A DNA stretch of 64,000 bases from Bretschneidera sinensis (lineage: Eukaryota; Streptophyta; Magnoliopsida; Brassicales; Akaniaceae), in the NCBI GenBank assembly GCA_023935145.1, contig CM043702.1, positions 79,119,320 to 79,183,319 of the forward strand, given 5' to 3'. The position numbers and the translations under genes are program-made. How positions within the stretch are numbered: position 1 is the first letter of the stretch; each line of letters starts with the position of its first letter. The notes beneath the pieces are model-generated. The model searched no databases, was not told where the DNA came from, and saw only the letters and a program-made list of their open reading frames with translations. Shown one piece after another: positions 9,512 to 22,300 of this stretch.

Positions 9512-12500
9512 ATGGGTTCAAATTTTGGTATTGAGAAGCTTGATGGAAAAGGAGATTTTTCCCTGTAGAAGCGGAAGATCAAGGTGGTTCTAGTGCAACA
9601 GAACGTGGACTTGGCTCTTGGAGAAGATGATGCTTTTCCAACAAGTAGAATGGAGGATCAGCGGAATGAGATGAAGAAGATGGCATACAACACCATCTTC
9701 TTGCACTTGTCGGATAACATCACAAGGGAGTGAGGAGACTCGAAAGATCCAGCTGCAATATGGAAGAAATTAGATGAGTTTTTTCTTGCCAAGACTCTCC
9801 CGGATATGAGGTATCTTCGTAAACGAATCTTTGCTTTTAAATTTGATCCTAATAAAGAGTAGCTAGATAGTCTTGGTGCCAAGATAAGGAGTGCATCAAG
9901 TGGTAAAGGGTTGTTCTTTAAAAGAAGGCCAACAACTCGGTATGGCAGTAATATGTATGGCTACTACTAGGACAGAGGTAGATGAGAGAGCCATGGGAGA
10001 GTGCACAGCAACATGCATGGCTACTACTGGGATAGAGGTAGAGGTGAGAGCCATTGGAGAGTGCACAACAACATGCATGGCTACTACCAGGACAGAGGTA
10101 GAGGAGAGAGCCATGGGAGAGTGCACAGCAGCATGCATGGCTACTACTAGGACAGAGGTAGAGGAGAGAGCCACGGGAGAATGCATTCCAAACCAAGATT
10201 TGGAGGGAAAAGTTGCTACTACTGCCATAAGGAGGGTCATGTCAAGAAAGATTGCAAGAAGATGAAAAGGGATAGAGGAGGAAGCCATACCAAGAATGGA
10301 GAGGCTTCGGTTGCCAAGACAGAACAGCAAGATGATGATGTTCTTGTTGTGTGCTCAAATGTGAGCAAAGGGTAAGAAGGCAGCAGGAAATGGATCTTGG
10401 ATTCCAAGTGCACTCATCACATGTGCCCTCATCGGAGTTGGTTCAAGAATTTCAAGGAAACCAATGATGAAAGGGCTTTCTTGGGGAATGATATTTCTTA
10501 CCAAGTGAGAGGCACGAGAGACATCCAGGTGAGGATGTCTGATGGAATGACAAGGCTACTAGAAAATGTAAGGTATCTCCCGGATTTGAGGAGGAATTTG
10601 ATCTCATTAGGGCAGCTGGATTCCATAGGATACACATGCAAGATAGAGGGAGGAAAGATCAAGGTAGCCAAGGGATCTTTGGTAGTGATCAAGGCAGCAA
10701 TGAAGGATGGACTCAATTAGATGATCGAAGACATAGAAATCAAGGATCAAGCAGCAAGCTTGATGGCCGAGATGGATGAGGCAGCCCTTTGGCACACTCA
10801 CTTGGGACATATGAGCGAAGAGGGCCTGCAAGTTCTCAGCAAGGATGGCCTACTAGGTGGAGACAAAGTAGAGGAACTTGATTTCTGCGAGTGTTGTGTT
10901 CTTAAGAAGCAACACCTGGTCAGCTTCAACACCAGAGTGCACAAGTCTAAGGGCATTCTTGACTACATTCATGCGGACCTTTGGGGACCAGCAAGGACAC
11001 CAACACAGGGAGGTAACATTTACTTTCTATCTTTAATTGATGATTATTCAAGAAGAGTGTGGGTTTATTTGGTTAGAAATAAATCAGATGCCTTAAATAA
11101 ATTAGTGGTGTGGAAAGGGCTGGTAGAGACTCAAATGGGTAGAGTAGTTAAGGGGATAAGAACCGATAATGGCTTAGAAACTTTTAACCAAGAACTTGAT
11201 TAATTCTGTAAGTTGAATGGCATTTTAAAACATAGGACGGTTGTGGAAATTCCTCAGCAAAATGGAGTTCCTGAGTGGATGAATAAGACCCTTTATGGAA
11301 AAGGTTAGGTGCATGTTAAATGGATCCGGATTACCCGAATGTTTTTAGGGGGAAGCTGTATCTACTACTGCATACTTGGTAAATAGATCACCCTCTAGGG
11401 TTATGTACCAAAAGACTCTCGAAGAGATGTAGAGTGGAAAACCCCCTGAGTTGGACAACCTTAGAACTTTTGGGTGTGCTGCATATGCACAACAAAAGGA
11501 TGATAGACTTAGCCCAGGATCTAGAAAATATGTTTTTCTAGGATATGGGGAAGGGGCTAAGGGGTATAGGTTGTGGTCCTTAGAGAAAGAAGGATTGAAA
11601 ATTATTATAAGTAGGGATGTTAATTTTAATGAATTGTTATTTCCCTACTTAGAGAAAACTAACCCTGCAGGGGCTAGTGAGCAAACCAGTTTGGTATTTG
11701 TGGAGCATAGCATCAAGGAAGATTCAGTTCAGGTAGAGAAAGGAAGGCAAGAGGGTTCAGACCAGGTAGAGCCCATTGATGAATGCCAAGCTTAGGACAC
11801 TCATGAGGAGGCTAAACTGAAAGAGAATGATGCAGGGAGTCGGAAGGACTATCAACTCACAAGAGACCGGGAAAGAAGGCTAGTCGGACCATCTTCAAGA
11901 TATGGGTTTACAGATGTTGCGGATGCAGCAGCTCCTTGGATAAAAGGAGAGATGAGTGAACAAGAGACTTACATTGATGCTATGGGATGTAAGGATTTGC
12001 CAAGATAAAAGCTAGCTATAGAGGACGAAATTGATTCTTTGAGGAAGAACAACTTCTGGGAATTGGTGCACATTCCGGGAAATCAGAGAGTTGTGGATTG
12101 TAAGCAAATTTACAAGATCAAATAAGGGTACGCTCCAGAAGATGAAGACCGGAACAAGGCTAGGCTGGTGGCGAATGGGTTCACAAGAAGAAAAGACATA
12201 GATTTCACAGAAACCTTCTCACTGAGACACAAGGTGGAGAAGATGGTGAGTATCCTCATCTATGTCATTGATGTGTTATTGGTTTGGAACAGCAGGAAGA
12301 GGATAGAAAGGTTTACATCTCAACTCAGTGAGGAGTTCGAGAGGGAAGATCTCAGCCTTGAACAAAAGATCCTCGGGAAATTGGTGTTCTCAGCAGATTT
12401 GTGAGTAATACCAGAAATAAGCATTGGCTTGGGATGAAGTGGTTGCTGAGGTATTTGAAGGTTCAGTGGCAGCTGGTGGTAGCACTCATAACAACCGGGG

Positions 12501-12819
12501 CAGAATGCATAGCGGCTATAAAAGCCATAAAGGAGGCTATGGCAAAGGGTTGTTGGACAAGTGGGAGGTCCTAAAAGAGTAGTTGGTGGTGTATTCGGAT
12601 AGCCAAAGTGCATGGCACTTGTGGAGGAATCCGGTGTTCCATGAGGGGACGAAGCATATGGATGTTCGGTATCATTACATTCCGAAAAATGGTATGAAAG
12701 GATGCATTCATGTTGACAAGAATGCCACAGAGGAAATTCCTGCAGATTTAGGCACCAAGATTCTACCTCTAAGAAGGTCCAATCATTGCCTTGGACTTCT
12801 TAAGAATGAAGTTTGTTAA
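9512..12819 (+). pseudogene. B1 gag-pol, degenerate and internally deleted
   Basis: The start is ATG at 9512 (MGSNFGIEKLDGKG), matching B2 and C. The frame holds to about 11280 with stops, then shifts. A stretch of about 60 residues of gag present in C is missing (near 9865, where DPNKE-LDSLG runs straight into AKIRSASSGKG). A glycine/arginine-rich repeat follows, then an intact zinc knuckle CYYCHKEGHVKKDC (near 10214-10255), a protease site with DSK instead of DSG (near 10403), and an integrase with HADLW, RTDNG and NGVPEWMN. In reverse transcriptase the motif A segment is missing (FSLRHKVEKMV) and YVDD reads YVID. RNase H is cut at RYLK-VQWQ, losing its first catalytic segment. The C-terminus (SDSQSA, TKHMDVRYH, ADLGTK) remains, ending at 12819. 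Confidence 0.88.
9961..10190 (+). repeat. 60-bp tandem array in B1 gag, four units
   Basis: The period is exactly 60 bp (9961, 10021, 10081, 10141), so it keeps frame and encodes a 20-residue unit of the form GYYxDRGRGESHGRVHSxMH. The unit is Arg/Gly-rich and lies just before the zinc knuckle, where Gag proteins bind RNA. The same array is in B2 but not in A1 or C, which have one unit-like segment. Confidence 0.92.
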
Positions 12820-12899
12820 TTGATGACTCAAGATGAGTTTGGATCCTGAAGTTCTCTGCACAATGGTTCGGGTTTAAACGCTTAGACAAAGGTAGAGAT

Positions 12900-13891
12900 T
12901 GTTGGTATTTGTCTAAGGTTTAAAAATGTCTAAACATATACCAAATATGGTTAAAGTCTAAACCAAGGTTGGAAGATTAAAATACAACATGTTAAAGGAG
13001 TGCACACATGTGTCTGCATCCATTTGGATGTGTGTGCACACCCCTAATCATCAAAGCAAAGTAGTGTGTGAAGGGCAGCATCAGTGAATGCCACGCTTCT
13101 CCTCCACCAGCATCACGCCTTCCAGCAAGGGAGGTGCTGGAAGTAAGGCAGTGCCATGCCTCTCCTCCACCAGCGTCACACCTTCCAGAACATGGTGCAA
13201 AGGTACTCTGCCCAGCGCCGCACCGCCCCCTGTTTAGCGCCTAAGTGCTAGGCAAAGCTAAAGCACACTTGGACAGCTTGCTTAAACCTCCTCTTAGGTG
13301 CATGGATGCAAGGTTAAAATGCACAGCACCACTTAGGATTGATGGAGGGCCATGGTTAAGTGGTCATCAAGATCTAAGGGTGGAGAATGACACACAAGAT
13401 TGGACAAGAAGTTGGTGCACTATATAAAGGGTCACCTAGGTTCAATCTCATAACAATAAGATGTGAAACACATTGTGATCAAGACACAAGTGTGTGTGTG
13501 ACATAATACAAGAGAGAATTGTGTGAGAGTGCAAAGACACAGACATACAAAAGGGACTCATTGTAGAGAGGCTGGTTGTAAAGAAGAGAGAGTAGTATAG
13601 AATTGATAGAAAGCATTGTAATAGGTCTATCACTTTCTTGTTCTCTTCTTGGTTTCTTCAAGAACTTGAGCTTCTTGAAGAGGGTTGCTGTATTTGTAAA
13701 GAACCATTGATTTAGTGCAGAGAGTTTGGAGGAACTCACGGGGACGTAGGCTATTTCCAAACCTCGATAACAAATCATTTGTCTTCTTTTCTTTCTTGCT
13801 TTCGATTGCTGTATTTCTTTTTATAAGTCATTCTAGACTTAGGTGTTTGGAAGATCACCACCTGGGCATCTTGTCAAGGTGATTTCCAACA
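12900..13891 (+). repeat. B1 3' LTR
   Basis: It starts TGTTGGTATTTGTCTAAGG and ends TTTCCAACA, preceded by the purine-rich tract AGACAAAGGTAGAGAT (about 12884-12899), the expected plus-strand primer. The TATA box CTATATAAAGG lies near 13420-13430. Confidence 0.88.
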
Positions 13892-14865
13892 TCTATGCTG
13901 ATGATATGCTGTTGGTTGAGAACAGTAGGGAGATGATAGAAATGTTGAAGTCTCAACTCATTTCGGAGTTTGAGATGAAGAATCTTGGCCATGCACAAAA
14001 GATCCTTGGGATGAGTATAATTCGGGAAAGGGAGAGAAACAGATTGAATATTTCTTAGACTTCCTACATAGAAAAGATGATATCTAAGTTTTCTATGGAA
14101 GATAGCAAACCAGTGAAGGTTCCCCTTGCTGGTCATTTCAAGTTCTCCAGTGAACAATGTCCTAGAATGGAGGAGGAGAATAAGGAAATGGAAAAAGTCC
14201 CTTACTCTAGTGCGGTTGGATCCGTAATGTTCACCATTGTAAGCACTAGACCCGATATTACTCATGCAATGAGTGTTCTCAGCAGGTTTATGAGTAATCC
14301 CGGAAAAGATCATTGGCTTGGGATGAATTGGTTACTGAGGTACTTAAAGGGAATCCTATATGTGGGGCTGGTTTATGAGAAGAGGGGTAAGTCCATCTGT
14401 CTAGAGGGTTATGCTGATTCGGACTGTGGAGCAGACCGGGATAAAAGAAGATCGATTACCACCTACTTCTTCAACTTAAACAAATGTTGTATAAGTTGGA
14501 AGGATCAGTTGCAGCCGGTGGTAGAACTCTCAACAGCCGAGGTTGAGTACATAGCAGCAACGGAAGCCATTAAGGAGGCTATGTGGTGCAAATGATTGTT
14601 GGAAGAGTTGAAGGTCCTGAAAGAGCTGGTGGTGGTGTATTCAGATAGCCAAAGTGCATTGTACTTATGTAGGAACCCAGTTTTCCATGAGAGGACTAAG
14701 CATATTGATGTTCGGTATCATTTCATTCGGGAAAATATTATGAAATGATGCATTCATGTGGACAAAGTCACAACGGAAGAAAATCCTGCAGATTTACGTA
14801 CAAAAGTTATACCTCTAAGTAAGTTCAATCATCGCCTTGGACTTCTTAGGATTGGAGTTGAATGA
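13891..14865 (+). pseudogene. A1 pol, C-terminal part (reverse transcriptase end and RNase H)
   Basis: It continues A1 pol after B1. YADDMLL (normally YVDDMLL) completes the reverse transcriptase active site. The connection and RNase H follow, with STRPDITHAMSVLSRF, GYADSDCGAD, the STAEVEYIAATEA segment, the SDSQSA segment and the C-terminal TKHIDVRYHF. One frame runs throughout, with stops after NRLNIS, after MWCK and after ENIMK. The ending IGVE-stop at 14863-14865 matches the same ending in C and B2. Confidence 0.87.
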
Positions 14866-14946
14866 TATGGTGACTCAAGTTGAGTCTGGATCCTGAGTTC
14901 TTTGCACTATGGGTTAGGTTTTAGTTGCTTAGACAAAGGTAGAGAC

Positions 14947-15782
14947 TGTTGGGATTTGTCTAAGAACAAAAGAGAGGAAAATTCAACATCAGGTCAGCCT
15001 TGTGCGCCGCAGCCCAGCCTTGGGGGCTGCGGCCTCCAGCAAGTCTAAGAGTTTAGCCCTTGGGTGTGTGCCACGGCACAGCCTCCCTAAGTCATGGCGC
15101 CCAGCAAGGATGAAGACATGGTGGTGTGCTGCCCTGTTGTGTGCCGCGACCAGCCCTGGGCTGCGGCGCCAGGCACACCTGGGCGTGGTTTTCAGCCTCT
15201 TGTGAAGGTGTGTGGGACTTAGTTAAAACGCACATGATTACTTAGACTCTTAGAGAGCCATTGGTCTTTGGTTCTTGAGATCTAAGGGTTGAGATTGATC
15301 TCAAAGATTGGATGAGGTATCATTGCTCTATATAAAGGGTATTCTAACAACAAGTGAAGATACAAGACACAAGACACAAGAATACAAGATCATCATACAA
15401 GAGAATTCAAGTGCAAGTGTGAGAGTGCAAAGACACAAAACATAAGAGAGGCACTAGAATAGATCTCATTCAAGAGTGGCTGGGATTGAGAGAAAGCATA
15501 CAAGAAGAGGGGTTCACGGGCTTTGTAATTGGAATTTTCTTGGGGAAAATTCCAGGGAAACACTTAGCTCTTATCTCTTTCTTTTCTCTTCGTTCATGTA
15601 TCAAGAGCAAGAGGGTTCTTCAGGAGGTGTTGTTGTATTTGTAAGAACTCATTGATTTAGTGCAGAGAGCTTGGAGTAGCTCACGGGGACATAGGCATTT
15701 GCCGAACCTTGATAACAATTGCTTGTGTTCTTTCTTTGATTGGTTTGTTTCTGTTCATTACAAGTCATTCTAGACTTAGGTG
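14947..15782 (+). repeat. A1 3' LTR, main segment
   Basis: It starts TGTTGGGATTTGTCTAAG after the polypurine-like AGACAAAGGTAGAGAC and matches 4250-5127. It is cut at 15782 by the Athila-type element; the last 43 bp are at 26006-26048. A TATA box is at 15328-15337. Confidence 0.9.
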
Positions 15783-17193
15783 TGATAACTCTGAATAAAT
15801 CATGTTATTATACTGCTTTTAGGCACGTTTTTGGTATTAATCTTAAGCATTAGAAGTGTGTTGCATGTGTTTTTGAAAATTTGAGTTTAGTTTATCTTAT
15901 TCTACTAGTAAGTTGTTTTAGTTGAATGATCAATGCTAAATCGTGGAAATCTACTGTACAGACACTTGCTGGAGCACTGGATAGCATTAGAAGGCCAAAA
16001 TGCACAAAGGAGACAGAAACTCAAGGCTGCAGCACCGGGATGTTGGCGCTGCAGCGCTGGAAGCTGACAAAAAGAGAGGATTTGGACAGAAAGTTGGCGC
16101 TGCAGCGCCAGACTAGGGTTAGAAATTCGTTCTGAAGCTGCAGCATCAGGAAGTTGGCACTGCAGCGCCAGCCTGCGGATTCTGAAAGTTATAAATTGAA
16201 ACTCTAGCTGAATAAGAGAGGGCGGCCGTAGAAGAAGAAAACAGAATTTGGAGAAGAGGAGACGCAAAAGGAGAGTTGGAGATACTTCGGGAGGCTACGC
16301 ATCAAGCTTTTAAATCATTCTTCTCCGGTTTTGTATTATTTTTATCTAGCTATGTTAATGTTTTTATAATATGAACATGGGTTTTTTGAATATTATTATG
16401 GAGTAGATATTTTTGTGTTAACGATAGATGGATCCTAAACCTATATCTTGAGTGCTATTTGGACAAGTTGGAATTTACTTTGCTTTTCAAAGAGTGTGTT
16501 TTATTGTTTTTAATGCTGTTTATTATCTTGATTCCTTCTTGAGGCATAGCGATGTGTCGAATAGAGAAGCTATGCTTTTATAAATGGTTGAATTAATGAA
16601 TATGATGTTGGATTGTTAGCTATGCAAAGTAAGGGTAAAACATGCCATGAATGAAATAGGAGTAACCGAATAGGGATTCTAAGAAGTTCATGTGGTCCGT
16701 TTAAACTGTAACCGAATAGGGAGATTTAACTGAAAGGAATTCCATTGAACTTAATGCTTCTTAAGTTGAATCAATCTAGAATAGACCTGGAATATGGATA
16801 TTTGAAGTTGATGATTCTTGAGATTGTGGTTAGACCTGAATAAGGATAACCAATTGATTGGGGATTCTACTATCTTGAAAAACATAGTAAGTGAAATTTG
16901 CCCATTCAAAACTCTTGTCAATTATGGTTTAGGTGAAGTCGAGTCCTTAGCACGTTAGTTCATAAGAGTCTTCATTCCAAAGTTTGCAAATCTTCCGTTA
17001 ATTATTAGTGCTTCTGATTTTAGTTAATTGCTAGTAAATTTTTCTCCTACAATTATTTGTTTGCTCAAATAACAGCAAGAGTTGAGTCATAATTTCTGTA
17101 GTATTTGCTCAGTCCTCGTTGGGAACGATATTTACTCACCATTTTATTACTTGAACGATTAGTGCACTTGCTAGTGTTAATTTCATCGCATTA
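15783..17193 (+). repeat. Athila-type 5' LTR
   Basis: It starts TGATAACTCTGAATAAATC and ends TTTCATCGCATTA (TCA in the 3' copy). A cluster of CTGCAG-centred motifs lies at about 16025-16175. A TATA-like TTATAAATTG follows at 16189-16198. Open frames across this LTR are by-products of the repeat. Confidence 0.9.
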
Positions 17194-17220
17194 AGTTTTT
17201 GGCGCCGTTGCCGGGGACTG
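17194..17220 (+). promoter_or_regulatory. Athila-type primer-binding region
   Basis: TTTTTGGCGCCGTTGCCGGGG directly follows the 5' LTR. This signature is characteristic of Athila-group elements. I have not assigned the primer tRNA. Confidence 0.75.
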
Positions 17221-17318
17221 AAATAAAATATTACATTTATTGTGATTCTACTAGTTAATTTGAGAGTTTGTTAATTTTGTTTTTAAGTCTATTTTTGCAG
17301 GGTTTTCGTTTCTAGTGC

Positions 17319-19381
17319 ATGATACGTACTAGTGGGAGAATACTTGCAGAACTTAATCCAAAGATTGAGCGCACTTTTCACGCTTTGAGAAGAGCAGCAC
17401 CAGTAACAGTTAATACAATGGCAGAAGGAAACAATGCAGAGGTGCAACGTGCACTGTGGGATTATGCTATGCCAAATATTGATGGTGTTGAATCTAGCAT
17501 TCGACAACCACCTATACAAGCGAACAATTTTGAAATTAAGCCCGCCATCATTCAGATGATTCAACATTCAGTACAATTTGGGGGCTTATCGCAAGAAGAT
17601 CCAAATGTTCACTTGACGAATTTTCTTGAAATTTGTGACACACTCAAGCATAACGGAGTATCGGAGGATGCAATTCGCTTAAGGCTTTTCCCATTTTCAT
17701 TAAGGGATAAAGCAAAAAGCTGGTTGACTTCTTTACCAGCCGGATCCATAACGACATGGGCATAATTGGCACATAAATTTTTAGCGAAATACTTCCCTCC
17801 TGCAAAAACTGCAAAGTTACGTAATGAAATTACTATGTTCTTGCAGGTTGATCGGGAGTCACTCTATGAGGCATGGGAACGTTTTAAAGACCTTTTGAGA
17901 AGATGTCCTCATCACGAGTTGCCCACTTGGATGCAGGTACAAATGTTTTATAACGGTTTAACTAGTACAACCCGAAACATGATTGATGCAGCTGCAGGTG
18001 GCACTATCATGAGAAAAACTCCAGAAGAAGCCATTGAATTACTAGAACAAATAGCCACAAACTCTTATCAATGGCCAATTGAAAGGTTACCTATCAACAG
18101 AGCCTCAGGATTGCACAATGTAGATTTTGTTACAGCTCTAGTAGCACAACTGGAGACTCTCAACAAGAAGATTGATGGACTTAGTCCAAACTCACATACA
18201 ATATATGAATTGTGTGGTGGTAGTGGTCATCACAATAGTAATAGCCAAGCAGGTAATCAGTTTGCATATAATTCATCTGCTGAACAAGCTAATTTTGTTT
18301 CAAATTTTCACAGACAAAACAACCCATATAGCAACACATATAATCCAGGATGGAGGAACCATCCGAACTTCTCGTGGAATCAAAGCAATGCGAAGCAACA
18401 TCAGCCTAAATATCCTCCTCAAGAAAAGAAGCCCAACTTGGAGGACATGATGGCCAAATTCTTAAGTACAGCAGAAACTAGATTCCAAAATCAAGAAGCA
18501 TATATCAAAAACCTGGAAGTTCAAGTCAGTCAACTAGCAACCATCATCTCTGGACGTGCACAAGGTTCCCTCCGGAGTAACACAGAAAAGAATCCTAAGG
18601 ATGATGTCAAGGCCATAACACTAAGGAGCGGCACACAATTGGAAGAGCCACAACCTAAGGAAATTACTCAGCAAGTTGGCGAAAAAGAAGAGACTGAGCA
18701 AGAGGAAAAACGAGTTTCAGCAAAGAAGTCTACTGGTAAAGGTTTGATTGATTCTAACTCTGAAACTAAATATATGCCACCTCTTCCTTATCCTTAGAAA
18801 TTCCAAAAAGAAAAATTAGACGAACAATTCTCAAAATTTTTAGAGATTTTCAAGAAGTTGCATATTAACATACCATTTGCAGAGGCATTAGCACAGATGC
18901 CTAGCTACACTAAATTTTTGAAGGAAATTTTTTCTAATAAACGGAAGCTAGAGGAACATGGAACGGTAATGTTAACTGAAGAGTGCAGCACTATACGACA
19001 AAACAAGCTACCTCCAAAATTGAAAGATCTAGGGAGTTTTACTATACCTTGCACTTTGGGAAATTCATTTTTTGATAAAGCTTTATGTGACCTTGGTGCC
19101 AGTATTAATCTTATACGTCTTTCCATCTTTAGGTAACTTGGATTAGGAGAAGTCAAAATAACAACAGCATCATTGCAATTAGCTGATTGATCTATTAAGA
19201 GACCACGGGGAATTATAGAAGATGTACTGGTAAAAGTTGATAAATTTATATTCCCTGTAGACTTCATTGTTCTTGACATGGAAGAGGATCGGGAGGTACC
19301 TCTTATACTCGGACATCCATTCCTTGCTACAGGAAGAGCCCTGATTGATGTACAACAAAGGGAAATTGATTTTGAGAGTTA
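17319..19381 (+). pseudogene. Athila-type gag and protease, degenerate
   Basis: One continuous frame from an ATG at 17319 encodes Gag, then an aspartic protease. The Retrotrans_gag core is visible as the NFLEICDTLKHNGVS and LRLFPFSLRDKAKSWL segments. A weak Cys/His segment (CGGSGHH) is near 18210. Around 18430-18550 there is a predicted helical stretch. The protease site reads CDLGASINL near 19090 (the usual form is DLGAS). In-frame stops occur at 17763, 18795, 19134 and about 19186. Each is explained by a C-to-T change in a Gln or Arg codon. Near 19350 the frame shifts by one base into pol; the overlap contains the [20 protein letters not shown] join. Confidence 0.88.
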
Positions 19382-22300
19382 ATGATGAACAAGTAGTTTT
19401 TAATATGTATAAAATCATGAAATATCCATCTGACGTATCTACTTTTTCTTGTTTTCATGTTGATGTTGTTGATGACCTCATTGAAGAGTTTCAGGAGAAG
19501 ACATTAAATGAAGATACTTTGGAAAGATGCATCATGGAATTTGGAACTACCACCACTAAAGAACTTGTCATCCAAGAAGAAGCAAGGAATTTGGAAGCTG
19601 AAATGGGAAAAGAAGTGCCAGAAGAACCAATAATAACCCCTGAATTAAAAACTTTACCTGATCATTTGAAATATGTTTATCTAGAGAAAAATATTTTCCC
19701 GGTTATAATATCCTCTTCATTAACAGGTAAAATGGAAGAACGCTTGTTCGAAGTCTTGAGAAGGCACAAAAAGGCTTTGGGATGGACAATAGCGGATATC
19801 AAGGGAATTAGCCCTTCCATTTGTACTCACAAAATTCTCATGGAGGAGAACTTCAAGCCTACTATTCAGCCACAGCAATGCTTAAATCCAGCAATGCAGG
19901 AGGTTGTTAAGAAAGAAATGGTCAAGTTGCTTGATGCAGGTATTATTTATCCAATTTCTGATAGTGCTTGGACCAGCCCGGTACAAGTACTACCAAAGAA
20001 AGGTGGGATCACTGTTGTGAAAAATAATAACAATGAATTGATACCCACCAGAACTGTGACAGGTTGGCGGGTTTGTATTGACTATAGAAAATTGAATGAC
20101 GCCACAAGAAAAGATCACTTTCCTTTACCTTTTATTGATCAAATGTTGGAAAGATTGGCAGGTCACAAGTTCTATTGTCTGCTTGATGGATACTCGGGAT
20201 ATAATCAAATCCCCATAGCACCCGAGGACCAAAAAAAGATGACATTTACATGTCCTTATGGCACGTTTGCATATAGGAGGATGCTCCTCGGTCTTTGTAA
20301 TGCACCAGCAACATTTCAACGTTGCATGTTGGTAATTTTTTCTGATATGACTAAAATTTTTTTAGAGATCTTCATGGACGATTTTACACTATTTGGTCTA
20401 ACCTTTGATGATTGCCTTCATAATCTCTCTTTAGTTTTGTAGCGATGCGAAGAGACAAACCTCGTACTAAATTGGGAAAAATATCATTTCATGGTCCAAG
20501 AAGGGATAGTGTTGGGGCACAAAATATCATCGAGGGGTATTGAAGTTAACAAAGCTAAAGTGGATGTGATCGAACAACTCCCACCTCCCACTTCAGTCAA
20601 AGCCATTAAAAGTTTCCTGGGGCAAGCAGGATTTTACAGGAGATTCGTTAAGGATTTTTCAAAAATTTTTAAACCTCTGTCTAATCTCCTTGTAAAAGAT
20701 GTGAAGTTTAACTTCTCTGATCATTGTGTGCAGGCATTTGCTACATTAAATGATAAATTAGTGATCGCCCCTGTTGTAGTCACCCCAGATTGGAGCCTCT
20801 CGTTTGAATTAATGTGTGATGCCAGTGACACCGCAGTTGGAGCAGTGCTTGGTCAAAGAATAAATAAGGTCTTCAGGACAATTTATTATGCCAGCCGCAC
20901 TTTTACCGGACCCCAACTGAACTACGCTACCACCGAGAAAGAACTTTTAGCTGTTGTATTTGCATTTGATAAATTTCGATCCTATCTTATTGGATCAAAA
21001 GTTACTGTTTATACTGACCATGCAACTTTAAAGTATCTTTTAGCGAAAAAGGAGGCAAAACCAAGATTGTTGAGGTGGATTCTCCTTCTTCAAGAATTTG
21101 ATTTAGAAATCAAAGATAAAATGGGGACTGACAATCAAGTAGCAGACCACTTATCAAGGCTCGAAAAATCGGAAGAGACTAATATCAGCATCAACGAAGA
21201 ATTTCCGGATGAGAAAATATTTTCTACTTCGTCATTTGATTCTGTTTTATTAGTATCTAAGACACCATGGTTTGCTGATTTCGCCAATTACCTTGCAGGA
21301 AACTGGATCCCATGGAACTTCACTTATCAACAAAGAAGGAAATTCCTATCCGATGTGAAGCATTATTTTTGGGAGGATCTGTATCTATACAAATTGTGTG
21401 TAGACCAGGTAATTCGCAGATGTGTGCCAGAGCATGAGTTTAACAATATTCTGTATCACTGCCATAATAGAGAAGCTGGGGGATATTTTGGTGCAAACTG
21501 AACAGTAGCAAAGGTATTACAATCAGGTTTCTATTGGTCGACTTTGTTTAAGGATGCCCAGGTTTACATCGCCTCATGTGATAGGTGTCAACGAATTGGT
21601 AACATATCTAAACGAAATGAAATGCCTTTAAACAATATTCTTGTTTGCGAAATATTTGACGTTCGGGGTATTGATTTCATGGGACCCTATCCTACATCTT
21701 TGTCAAACCAGTATGTTCTAATTGCTGTTGATTATGTGTCTAAATAGGTAGAAGCCATAGCAACCCGCACTAATGATGCCAAAGTAGTCCTCCAATTCCT
21801 CAAGAAAAACATCTTTACCCGGTTTGGAACCCCTAGGACAATAATAAGTGATCGAGGTAAACACTTTGAGAATCGTCAATTTAGAACCTTGTTAAGAAAA
21901 TATGGAGTAACTCACAAACTCGGCACCTTATACCATGCACAAACAAGTGGTCAGGTAGAAGTTTCAAATCGTGAGGTGAAACGAATTTTAGAAAAAATCA
22001 TGATCACTTCTAGGAAAGATTGGGCACTTAAATTAGATGATTCCTTGTGGGCATATAGAACGGCTTTCAAAACACCCATAGGAATGTCACCATATAGGCT
22101 GGTTTTTGGCAAAGTCTGCCACCTTCCTGTCGAACTCGAGCATAAAGCATACTGGGCCACCAAATTCTTGAATTTTGATATAACCCTTGCGGGACAAAAG
22201 CGTTTGTTGCAAGTTGATGAATTGGAAGAACTTCGACTAGGAGCATATGAGAATGCAAAACTATACAAGGAAAAAACAAAAAATTGGCGTGATCAACACA

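Larger units (their letters stand above)
8126..13891 (+). mobile_element. Element B1: deleted Tork-type copia element inside A1
   Basis: B1 is 5,766 bp with the duplication TCTAT at 8121-8125 and 13892-13896, exactly within the A1 codons for the LIY-(A/V)DD reverse transcriptase motif. LTRs are 8126-9129 and 12900-13891. It is related to A1 and C but forms a subfamily with B2. Both B copies lack the second half of the gag core, the motif A region of reverse transcriptase, and the first part of RNase H, and both carry a 60-bp tandem array in gag. Confidence 0.9.

Noticed and set aside
9961..10190. Possible CRISPR-like array
   Set aside because: Units are contiguous, without unique spacers, and code for a Gag repeat in a plant element.
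9891..10265. 124- and 144-codon frames over the B1 gag repeat, and the equivalent frames at 44961-45355
   Set aside because: They are alternative frames of the 60-bp array. The Gag frame has the zinc knuckle and matches C, so these are shadows.
15905..16267. 120-codon minus frame in the Athila LTR (and 24737-25075)
   Set aside because: It is in an LTR, contains the CTGCAG repeats, and is disrupted between the two copies.
17289..17567. Minus-strand frame over the Athila gag start
   Set aside because: It is the antisense of a clearly conserved gag.
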